From: Chlorobiales bacterium
GTDB taxonomy: Bacteria; Bacteroidota; Chlorobiia; Chlorobiales; Chlorobiaceae
Reading direction: 5' to 3'
Assembly (NCBI GenBank): GCA_022360355.1
Contig: JAKSCY010000175.1
Span: forward strand, 1 to 5,192
DNA length: 5,192 nucleotides
Part shown: piece by piece, positions 1 through 5,192 of the stretch
Position numbering within the stretch: the first letter of the stretch is position 1
How the letters are laid out: the number at the start of each line of letters is the position of its first letter
Program-made: the position numbers and the translations under genes
The notes under the pieces: generated by a model
The model's database searches: none
Told to the model about the DNA's origin: nothing
The model's input: the letters and a program-made list of their open reading frames with translations, nothing else

Positions 1-174
1 TACAACCGGGCAGGAGGAAACGATAACGTTATTGCTAACGACACTCTCATGATACTTCGGGGTTTTCTGGAATGGTATGGTTATAACTGTCCGGTTGTTG
101 AACTCCCGGATATCCGGAAAAGCAGCCAGGGTCTCATGAGCAAGGATCTATCAAAAATATTCCATGAATCTTGA
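1..174 (+). CDS. C-terminal end of an upstream biotin-operon gene, probably dethiobiotin synthase (BioD); 5' end outside window
   Basis: Frame 1 is open from the first base to a TGA at 172-174, giving 57 residues that begin [18 protein letters not shown] and end [11 protein letters not shown]. The reading frame overlaps the bioA start by 11 bases in another frame, so the two genes are almost certainly cotranscribed and translationally coupled. BioD closes the biotin ring from 7,8-diaminopelargonate, CO2 and ATP, and it often sits next to bioA. The fragment resembles the end of BioD: an Asn-Asp pair (IANDT) like the nucleotide-binding Asn region, then a PVVELPDI stretch like the VLGEIPWL segment of E. 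coli BioD. This resemblance is loose and judged by eye. The openness of the frame and its overlap with bioA are directly seen. The BioD identity is inferred mainly from context; BioC, BioG or another operon member cannot be excluded. Confidence 0.55.
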   Translation, partial: YNRAGGNDNVIANDTLMILRGFLEWYGYNCPVVELPDIRKSSQGLMSKDLSKIFHES

Positions 175-1447
175 TTTTGACAGGGGGCATATCTGGCATC
201 CCTATACTTCCATGCACGATCCGCTCCCGGTGTATCCTGTGAAAAGGGCTTCAGGAGTCCGCATCGAGCTGGAAGACGGAAGACAACTGATCGACGGGAT
301 GTCTTCATGGTGGGCTGCGATTCACGGGTACAACAATCCGGTGCTGAACGAGGCGGTGACGTGCCAGCTTGAGAAGATGAGCCATGTGATGTTTGGGGGA
401 TTTACCCACGAACCGGCCATACAGCTTGCAGAGAAGCTTGTGCAGATGACTCCCGACGCTCTGCAGAAGGTGTTTTTCAGCGACTCGGGTTCGGTTGCGG
501 TCGAGGTTGCCGTCAAGATGGCGCTGCAGTATCAGCAAGCGGCGGGACACCCGGAAAAGCATCGGCTGCTGTCCCTCAGATCAGGGTATCACGGCGATAC
601 CTTTGCAGCAATGTCGGTCTGCGACCCGGTTACCGGTATGCACAGCCTGTTCAGCAAGGTGCTTCCGCAACAGATTTTTGCCAAGGCTCCCCGCTGCGGG
701 TTTCATGATTCCTGCAGCGATGATTGTATCGGGGATTTCAGGCGGCAGCTTGAAGAGCACCACCAGGAGATTGCCGCCGTGATCCTTGAGCCGGTTGTTC
801 AGGGGGCAGGAGGCATGCGTTTTTACTCGCCGGATTATCTTCGAAAAGCAAGGGAGCTGTGTGATTGCTACGGTGTGCTGTTGATCTTTGACGAAATCGC
901 TACGGGATTCGGGCGCACAGGCAAAATGTTTGCCCTTGAGCACGCCGGGGTTGTCCCTGATATTCTCTGTCTGGGGAAAGCCTTGACCGGAGGTTACATG
1001 AGCCTTGCGGTGACGCTGACAACCGGGAAAGTAGCGTCGGTGATTTCGGAGGCTGAACCGGGAGTATTTATGCATGGCCCGACATTCATGGCCAATCCTC
1101 TGGCCTGTTCGGTTGCCGTAGCGAGCATCGACCTGCTTACAGGCGTTGACTGGCGGAAAAGCGTTCTTGATATCGAAAAAGAGCTGTTTTCCGGCCTTGA
1201 GCCATGCAGGAGTTTCAGGGGAGTGGTCGATGTTCGTGTGCTTGGAGCGATCGGGGTTGTGGAGCTTGAACGCCCGGTCGATATGGCTCTGGTCCAGAAA
1301 CTTTTTGTTGAAAAGGGTGTCTGGGTGCGTCCTTTCGGAAAGCTGGTGTATCTTATGCCTCCATATATCATTGCAAGGGAGGAACTGGGCATTCTGACGG
1401 GTGCGGTCTGTGATGTGGCAGGCTCTATTGCAGAAAGGGATTTCTGA
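164..1447 (+). CDS. bioA: Adenosylmethionine-8-amino-7-oxononanoate aminotransferase (7,8-diaminopelargonate synthase)
   Basis: Cytosolic PLP enzyme of biotin synthesis: it transfers the amino group of S-adenosylmethionine to KAPA, giving 7,8-diaminopelargonate. The 427-residue length matches E. coli BioA (429). Hallmarks in order: HIWHPYTSM (9-17, substrate Tyr14), [14 protein letters not shown] (44-57, Trp49/Trp50 of the substrate pocket), [10 protein letters not shown] (107-116), [12 protein letters not shown] (141-152, Tyr142 at the PLP ring), [10 protein letters not shown] (209-218), [13 protein letters not shown] (242-254, Asp243 to the PLP nitrogen), GKALTGG (271-277, Schiff-base Lys272), [12 protein letters not shown] (304-315) and [10 protein letters not shown] (385-394, carboxylate-binding Arg389). 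The SSWW and HGPTF motifs separate BioA from other class III aminotransferases such as the lysine-using BioK or HemL. The ATG at 164 places the N-terminus as in E. coli. The only purine-rich match upstream (AAGGA, 142-146) is 17 bases away, too far for normal use, so initiation probably depends on coupling to the overlapping upstream gene. All catalytic residues are present. Confidence 0.97.
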   Translation: MNLDFDRGHIWHPYTSMHDPLPVYPVKRASGVRIELEDGRQLIDGMSSWWAAIHGYNNPVLNEAVTCQLEKMSHVMFGGFTHEPAIQLAEKLVQMTPDALQKVFFSDSGSVAVEVAVKMALQYQQAAGHPEKHRLLSLRSGYHGDTFAAMSVCDPVTGMHSLFSKVLPQQIFAKAPRCGFHDSCSDDCIGDFRRQLEEHHQEIAAVILEPVVQGAGGMRFYSPDYLRKARELCDCYGVLLIFDEIATGFGRTGKMFALEHAGVVPDILCLGKALTGGYMSLAVTLTTGKVASVISEAEPGVFMHGPTFMANPLACSVAVASIDLLTGVDWRKSVLDIEKELFSGLEPCRSFRGVVDVRVLGAIGVVELERPVDMALVQKLFVEKGVWVRPFGKLVYLMPPYIIAREELGILTGAVCDVAGSIAERDF

Positions 1448-1455
1448 GGATGGTT

Positions 1456-1488
1456 GTTGCCCCCGGAAGATCCGGAGGCAACTTTTTT
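1456..1488 (+). terminator. Rho-independent terminator of the biotin operon
   Basis: Nine bases after the bioA stop codon, GTTGCCCCCGG (1456-1466) pairs with CCGGAGGCAAC (1472-1482). This makes an 11-bp GC-rich stem with one C-A mismatch (1462/1476), a five-base loop (AAGAT, 1467-1471) and then six T (1483-1488). This is a textbook intrinsic terminator for + strand transcription. The minus strand has no T run after the hairpin, so it would at best weakly stop transcripts from the convergent lectin gene, whose stop codon lies 12 bases beyond the T run. Confidence 0.9.
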
Positions 1489-1499
1489 CTGTTCTGTGC

Positions 1500-2015
1500 T
1501 TACGGTGTATAGAGAATAACGCCGAGAGCGTCGATATAGGTTCCGGATCGTCCGAACAGTCCGAAAATGCTCGATCCGGGAGGAGCGCTGTAAGTGTATC
1601 TAACCGTCCCGCCAGGACCTCCCCACTGTTGCTCGCGGCCATTGCTGGTCAGCAGTTGCATCGAGTCGACAAGGGAGCCGTGTTTGCCGCTGATTTTGGC
1701 GATTGTTTCACCGGGTTGAAGCTTGAAAGTGCTGAGACCACCGCCATTTCCTCCATGTTTCTTGCCTTCTATTTGTCCTCCTTGTTTGTTTGCATAAACA
1801 AACTGTATGGCATCGATGTACTTGCCGTGCCATACACGAACTTCCACAACGTGGAGCCCTTCGGTCTCGTTGTCGGCATAGTAACTACCACCAGTTCCTC
1901 CTGAAGGGCCGCAAAAGGAAAAGGTATCTGCAGAAGCATGTTTAACCGGCAGTACCATGCTGACACAGATAAACATGGCCGCCATTGCCATAAAAAGAAA
2001 TGGTATTTTTTTCAT
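1500..2015 (-). CDS. Secreted jacalin-like (beta-prism I) lectin with threefold GGxGG/GxxxD repeats
   Basis: A 171-residue protein with a classical Sec signal: Met-Lys-Lys, a hydrophobic core (about 4-23) and an ASA|D cleavage site after residue 29. There is no lipobox and no C-terminal anchor, so a soluble periplasmic or extracellular protein of about 142 residues is expected. The mature part is a single jacalin-fold domain with three matching units: GGTGG (39-43) with GKYID (64-68); GGNGG (88-92) with GSLVD (113-117); GGPGG (132-136) with GTYID (158-162). In jacalin-related lectins the GxxxD loop supplies the sugar-binding Asp; griffithsin uses three such GxYxD sites for mannose. Two sites here keep the Tyr, while the middle one has Leu115. 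Only one Cys (35) remains after export. The ATG at 2015 is the only sensible start: an in-frame stop lies about 34 bases upstream with no start codon between, although no clear Shine-Dalgarno is visible. The gene stands alone, convergent to bioA and divergent from the methyltransferase. Fold assignment is strong; ligand and biological role are unknown. Confidence 0.88.
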   Translation of the reverse strand: MKKIPFLFMAMAAMFICVSMVLPVKHASADTFSFCGPSGGTGGSYYADNETEGLHVVEVRVWHGKYIDAIQFVYANKQGGQIEGKKHGGNGGGLSTFKLQPGETIAKISGKHGSLVDSMQLLTSNGREQQWGGPGGTVRYTYSAPPGSSIFGLFGRSGTYIDALGVILYTP

Positions 2016-2142
2016 GAGGGTGTTTTTTTTCTTATTGGGGGATGGATGCTATTACAATGCACTGCTGTGGTACTGATGTTTGGAATATATGAAAATTTGA
2101 TTGAAGGTGGTGTATTTTTGCTGAAAGAAAATCGAGTAACTG
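2016..2142. promoter_or_regulatory. Divergent AT-rich intergenic region, presumed to carry promoters for the lectin (-) and methyltransferase (+) genes
   Basis: These 127 bases separate two divergently transcribed genes, so both promoters should lie here. The region is visibly richer in A/T than its neighbours, with a T8 run at 2023-2030. No sigma-70 pair with a good -35, -10 and spacing was found on either strand. On the minus strand TATATT (plus 2084-2089) could be a -10 for the lectin but lacks a -35. On the plus strand TATTTTTG (2113-2120) fits the TAnnTTTG -7 element of Bacteroidota promoters, 23 bases before the methyltransferase ATG, but the nearest upstream TTTG (2096-2099) is too close to be its -33 partner. 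That a regulatory region is here follows from the layout; the individual elements are weak. Confidence 0.45.
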
Positions 2143-3345
2143 ATGACTGCAGAAGAATTGCATCGGCTTCTTGATCCGAAAGTTCAGGAGTTGATACACA
2201 GGCATGCCGGTGACGATCCCGCTGCATTTGCCATGAAGAGTCATGACCGGAAAGACCTTCCGGTCAGGGCTATCGCCGAGCAGATTGCATGCAGGCGCAA
2301 GGCTTTGAAAAAGCTTCCTGAGCTGTCGCGCCGTAGTCTTCTCTACACAGCACTTTCCCTGGAACAGGCGTCAGGCCAAAGAGCGGCGGCTTATAAATCA
2401 GGGCTGGAAGGGATGGCCGGAAAAAAAATGATGGATATGAGCGGTGGGCTCGGCATCGATACCATCTTTTTTTCACGCCGGTTTGATGAGGTTGTGTATG
2501 TCGAGCGGGACGCGGTGCTTGCAAAGGTGGCAGCCTATAATTTCCGGAAACTTGGCATCGGCAATGTCTCCGTGATACAGGGGGACAGTATTGCAGTGCT
2601 TGAATCTTGTCCTGACGATTCGTTTGACATGATCTATGTTGATCCCTCGAGGCGCGAAAAAGGGCGGCGTTCGGTTGCGCTGGAAGCAGGATGCCCTAAC
2701 GTGGTTTCACTGCAGGACATGTTGCTCAGGAAGGCCCGGCGGTTTTGCGTCAAGGCTTCCCCCGCAATGGAGGCAGGCAATCTCCGCGACAAGCTGACGT
2801 CGCTTTCGATGATTCTCGTGCTGTCGGTTGACCGGGAATGTAAAGAGGTGCTGCTTTTCTGTAATAGAAAGGCAACCCAGGCTCGTGTGGTCATAAAAGC
2901 AGCGTGTCTTGACGGGAAAGAGGAGACGGTTGTTGAATCCGGAGCGGAGAACATAACGCGAAGGGTTGCAGGCGCTGTCGGGCCGTTTATGTACGAGCCG
3001 GACCCGGCAATCATCAAGGCTCGCCTGACCGGGGTTCTTGCTGATCGGCACAGGCTGCAGTTCATCAACCCGGCGGTTGACTATCTTACTTCAGAGAGGG
3101 TGGTCGAGCATTTTCCCGGCAGGAGCTTCAAGGTTATTGCACCGTTGCTCTACAAGCCCGGAATACTGAAGTCTTTCCTGAAAGAGCAGGGTATTGACGC
3201 GGCAAGCATTCTTCGCCGTGATTTTCCTCTTTCACCCGAGGAGATCCGGCGTTTGTTCCGCCTGAAAGAAAGTGATGTAATCTACCTGTTTTTTACCCGC
3301 AATGCGGCAGGGCAGCTGCTCTGCATCTGTGGGCGCCGTTTTTAG
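2143..3345 (+). CDS. PG_1098-like class I SAM-dependent methyltransferase with THUMP-like C-terminal domain
   Basis: A 400-residue soluble protein of the PG_1098 family, common in Bacteroidota and Chlorobiota and usually annotated as a THUMP-like or class I SAM-dependent methyltransferase. The order is a helical N-terminal segment (about 1-85), a Rossmann methyltransferase core (about 93-235), then a ferredoxin-like and THUMP-like C-terminal part (about 240-400). Visible motifs: SAM-binding motif I, MDMSGGLGIDT (97-107); acidic end of strand 2, VYVERD (118-123, Glu121); IQGDS (145-149, Asp148); motif IV, FDMIYVDPSRR (161-171), where DPSRR takes the place of the catalytic DPPY-type motif of base methyltransferases; and family signatures EPDPAIIKARL (285-295) and RRDFPLSPEEIRRLF (358-372). 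The start is fixed by an in-frame TAA at 2137-2139, only three bases before the ATG; no clear Shine-Dalgarno is seen. Motif IV and the THUMP-like end suggest an RNA base as target, but that is inference and the substrate is not established. It looks monocistronic. Confidence 0.88.
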   Translation: MTAEELHRLLDPKVQELIHRHAGDDPAAFAMKSHDRKDLPVRAIAEQIACRRKALKKLPELSRRSLLYTALSLEQASGQRAAAYKSGLEGMAGKKMMDMSGGLGIDTIFFSRRFDEVVYVERDAVLAKVAAYNFRKLGIGNVSVIQGDSIAVLESCPDDSFDMIYVDPSRREKGRRSVALEAGCPNVVSLQDMLLRKARRFCVKASPAMEAGNLRDKLTSLSMILVLSVDRECKEVLLFCNRKATQARVVIKAACLDGKEETVVESGAENITRRVAGAVGPFMYEPDPAIIKARLTGVLADRHRLQFINPAVDYLTSERVVEHFPGRSFKVIAPLLYKPGILKSFLKEQGIDAASILRRDFPLSPEEIRRLFRLKESDVIYLFFTRNAAGQLLCICGRRF

Positions 3346-3390
3346 CATACCACGGCATTCCTGCTCTTATGGATTGGCATGACGGCAGCT
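3346..3390. other. Short convergent intergenic gap without a recognisable terminator
   Basis: These 45 bases lie between the stop codons of the methyltransferase (+) and the phosphatase (-). Both strands were read for a GC-rich hairpin followed by a T run and none was found. The only repetition is a short direct repeat of CGGCA. Termination here may be factor-dependent, or the transcripts may overlap. Confidence 0.5.
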
Positions 3391-4344
3391 TTACGCGCTG
3401 TTAGAGCCGGTGTCATCTCCACGCAACGAATGAAGTTCCTTGAGGGCCAGTCCGTAACGAAGGCCCTGAGCGCTGACGTGTATTTCGGGTATGCCGAGCA
3501 GTCTCATGAACTGATGAAGGATGAGCGTTCCCATTGTTATGACGTCGGCCCTGCCTTGCGGAACCCCCTTGTCGATGATCTGCTCGACGCTTAATGATTG
3601 CAGCTCTTCGAGCAGCAATGTGACCTGGTCATAACGGAGCGGGTAATTATGGATTTTTTCCGGATCGAACACTTCAAGCCCGGAGACAACCTTTGCAATC
3701 GTTGTCAGTGTTCCCGCTACGCCGAAAACATTTTTCCTGCCTGTAAAAAAGGGTTCGAGATTTCCTGCAAGCATCCGGTCGATTTCCGCCTTGGCTGCCA
3801 GAAATGCATCGTCGGAAGGCGGCAGACCGCTGAAAAATCGTTCTGTAAGACGTACCGAACCGATATCAAGACTGACACTGTGCTCGAGATGGGAGGTATT
3901 GCCCATGGATATTTCAGTGCTGCCCCCGCCGATATCGATAACGGTAAACAACTCGGGTATATCTTCCATCCCTGCAACAGCTCCGGAAAAAGTCATTGCA
4001 GCCTCCTCTTCGCCGCTCAGGGTTTTAATGACAATATCGCTTGCCATGACGACCTCGTCAATGATCTCCATGCGGTTTTTTGCGTCGCGCAGCGCGCTGG
4101 TTCCTGCTGCTATAATACTTTGCGCCTTGTGTTCCTTGCTCAGCTCTTTGAAATCAAGCATGCACTGGATAAGGCGCTGCATGGCAGCGTGGTCGATGAT
4201 CTTCTGTTCGTCGACATTTTTTCCAAGTCTGACGATGGTCTGGCGGTGCAGTACGGGAACTATACGGTTGTTTACCGGATCAAGGTCTGCAATAAGCAGC
4301 AGGGCGGTATTGGTGCCTATATCGATAAACGATGCTCTTTTCAT
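3391..4344 (-). CDS. Ppx/GppA-family phosphatase (exopolyphosphatase / pppGpp phosphohydrolase)
   Basis: A 317-residue cytosolic enzyme of the ASKHA (actin/sugar kinase/Hsp70) fold. Ppx releases phosphate from polyphosphate ends; GppA converts pppGpp to ppGpp. Motifs in order: phosphate-1 loop FIDIGTNTALLLI (6-18); VRLGKNVD (38-45); GTSALRDAKN (81-90); SGEEEA (110-115), containing the catalytic Glu region of the family; phosphate-2 loop VIDIGGGSTEIS (135-146); GSVRLTERF (162-170); GVAGTLTT (208-215); GRADVITMGTLIL (264-276); and SAQGLRYGLAL (291-301). It is the short two-domain form, about the size of Aquifex Ppx/GppA, and lacks the C-terminal HD-like extension of the roughly 500-residue E. 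coli enzymes. The ATG at 4344 puts the phosphate-1 loop at the very N-terminus, as expected. It starts 17 bases after the prmA stop codon, which implies an operon; no strong Shine-Dalgarno is visible in that gap. Sequence alone does not decide between polyphosphate and pppGpp, so no gene symbol is given. Confidence 0.93.
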   Translation of the reverse strand: MKRASFIDIGTNTALLLIADLDPVNNRIVPVLHRQTIVRLGKNVDEQKIIDHAAMQRLIQCMLDFKELSKEHKAQSIIAAGTSALRDAKNRMEIIDEVVMASDIVIKTLSGEEEAAMTFSGAVAGMEDIPELFTVIDIGGGSTEISMGNTSHLEHSVSLDIGSVRLTERFFSGLPPSDDAFLAAKAEIDRMLAGNLEPFFTGRKNVFGVAGTLTTIAKVVSGLEVFDPEKIHNYPLRYDQVTLLLEELQSLSVEQIIDKGVPQGRADVITMGTLILHQFMRLLGIPEIHVSAQGLRYGLALKELHSLRGDDTGSNSA

Positions 4345-4361
4345 AACGGTTGCCGGATAAT

Positions 4362-5192
4362 TCAGGAAGCTGACTCAACAAGGCATGAGAGCCATTCATC
4401 TTCGTAGAGTGTCTCTGCAATGCGGTAGTCGAGTCTTTTGAGCAGTTTTTTCAGCCAGGGTTCATCATAGATCATGACGCCTGAAAGAAGTACGCTGCTG
4501 CCGGGCGTCATGTGTTTAATGGAAGGCAGTATTCTGTCTATCACATTCCTGTTGATGTTTGCCAGAATCAGATCGTAGCGTTCCGCAAGAATTTCCTGCA
4601 GATCGTCTTCCGCATCGAGCATTTCCACCCTGATATTGTCAGCATGGTTTTCCATGATGTTTTCACGGGCGTTTTCCAGAGCCCAGTCATTATTGTCAAC
4701 GGCAAGTATCTCCCGGTTATTGCCCAGTTTTCTGCATGCAATGGCCAGGACACCTGTGCCGGTTCCGATGTCGAGAATATGTTTGTCGTCAAGATCAATG
4801 TTCTCGATCTGGCGGAGCATAAGCCTTGTGGTTGCATGGTAACCGGTCCCGAACGACATTTTGGGATTGATTTCGATAACTGTTTGTCCCGGTTTCGGGT
4901 TGTTATCCTTGTTTTTCTGAACGATGAGGATGCGGTCGGATATTTCGATTGGCCGAAGATGTGCTTCCCATTCAGCGTTCCAGTTCCTGTCAGCCATATA
5001 CTTTACGCTGAAAGGCGGGACCGAGCCGAACGACGAGGCAAGCGTCTCGGTGATGTTCCTCTCTTTTTCATCCGACCACTCCGAATCGGGAAGATATGCG
5101 CAAAGCCGGTTTTCCTCTTCCTGGAAATATTCGATACCCTCACCGGATAACAGGCCCAGACAGGGTTCTATCAGGTCTTGTGAAAGCGTGAA
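4362..5192 (-). CDS. prmA: Ribosomal protein L11 methyltransferase, 5' end beyond the right edge
   Basis: The frame is open from the window edge to a stop at 4362-4364, giving 276 residues. An internal ATG at 4997 would yield only 211 residues, but the 65 codons before it (FTLSQDLIEPCLGLLSGEG... to ...PPFSVKYM) are clearly the PrmA N-terminal L11-binding domain. The true start is therefore outside the window, perhaps 10-20 codons away given the usual PrmA length of about 290. PrmA uses SAM to trimethylate the N-terminal alpha-amine and lysine side chains of L11. Positions in the fragment: ADRNWNAEWEAHLRPIEI (67-84, linker with the NWxxxW pattern); MSFGTGYHATTRLML (112-126, family FGTGxHxTT); SAM motif I, ILDIGTGTGVLAIA (139-152), with Thr where many homologues have Cys; AVDNND (164-169); LDAED (192-196); LILANINRN (208-216, motif IV); and LLSGVM (235-240). 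It is the first visible gene of a minus-strand pair with the phosphatase, 17 bases upstream of it. Confidence 0.95.
   Translation of the reverse strand, partial: FTLSQDLIEPCLGLLSGEGIEYFQEEENRLCAYLPDSEWSDEKERNITETLASSFGSVPPFSVKYMADRNWNAEWEAHLRPIEISDRILIVQKNKDNNPKPGQTVIEINPKMSFGTGYHATTRLMLRQIENIDLDDKHILDIGTGTGVLAIACRKLGNNREILAVDNNDWALENARENIMENHADNIRVEMLDAEDDLQEILAERYDLILANINRNVIDRILPSIKHMTPGSSVLLSGVMIYDEPWLKKLLKRLDYRIAETLYEDEWLSCLVESAS

Noticed and set aside
581..1642. Long minus-strand open frame (353 codons) opposite bioA and running into the lectin gene
   Set aside because: The protein has no recognisable domain, and it lies antisense to a bioA with every catalytic motif intact and in the same strand region as the real lectin frame. 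Long antisense frames are common opposite GC-biased codons.
1401..1904. Plus-strand open frame (167 codons) spanning the end of bioA, the terminator and the lectin gene
   Set aside because: It crosses a strong intrinsic terminator and is antisense to the lectin. The translated sequence shows no coherent motifs.
1500..2015. Lectin as a lipoprotein through the Cys at residue 17 or 35
   Set aside because: Neither Cys sits in a lipobox; residue 17 is in the hydrophobic core and residue 35 follows a clear ASA|D signal peptidase I site.
2016..2142. Small RNA, riboswitch or operator palindrome in the divergent region
   Set aside because: Apart from short A/T-rich stretches and an ATATAT core, no extended palindrome, paired stem set or repeat was found.
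3346..3390. Bidirectional terminator between the convergent methyltransferase and phosphatase genes
   Set aside because: Only a four to five base stem with a wobble pair and an undersized loop could be drawn, with no T run on the correct side for either strand.
3598..4407. Plus-strand open frame (269 codons) opposite the phosphatase gene
   Set aside because: It is Cys-rich and low in family-like motifs, and it lies antisense to a convincing Ppx/GppA gene. It is a shadow frame.
4512..5150. Plus-strand open frame (212 codons) opposite prmA
   Set aside because: No domain is recognisable and the opposite strand encodes an uninterrupted PrmA.

Overview
The window looks like ordinary chromosome from a green sulfur bacterium (Chlorobiota) or a close relative in the Bacteroidota-Chlorobiota group. 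This is inferred from the gene set: a biotin operon ending in bioA, a PG_1098-type methyltransferase with a THUMP-like C-terminus, a short Ppx/GppA phosphatase and PrmA. No rRNA or photosynthesis gene is present to confirm it, so the taxonomic call is moderate. I see no tRNA, rRNA, CRISPR array, insertion sequence, phage gene or long repeat.

Layout. Bases 1-174 (+) hold the last 57 codons of an upstream biotin-operon gene, probably bioD. It overlaps bioA (164-1447, +) by 11 bases. A strong intrinsic terminator (1456-1488) closes that operon. Convergent to it on the minus strand is a small gene for a secreted jacalin-fold lectin (1500-2015). A 127-base AT-rich divergent region (2016-2142) separates the lectin from a PG_1098-like SAM-dependent methyltransferase (2143-3345, +). 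This converges, across a 45-base gap, on a minus-strand pair: prmA (4362 to the right edge, start outside the window) followed after 17 bases by a ppx/gppA-family phosphatase (3391-4344).

How the genes fit together. The left block makes biotin; BioA uses S-adenosylmethionine as amino donor to make 7,8-diaminopelargonate for BioD. The right block is connected with the translation apparatus: PrmA trimethylates ribosomal protein L11, and the Ppx/GppA enzyme hydrolyses polyphosphate and/or pppGpp. L11 is the ribosomal element through which RelA senses stalled ribosomes, so the prmA-ppx pairing could be a stringent-response link (inference). The PG_1098-like protein is probably a nucleic-acid methyltransferase of unknown target.

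The most unusual item is the lectin. It has an export signal and three evenly spaced GGxGG...GxxxD units, the internal threefold arrangement seen in multivalent mannose-binding beta-prism lectins such as griffithsin. It is the only clear accessory gene here. The rest of the window is housekeeping.
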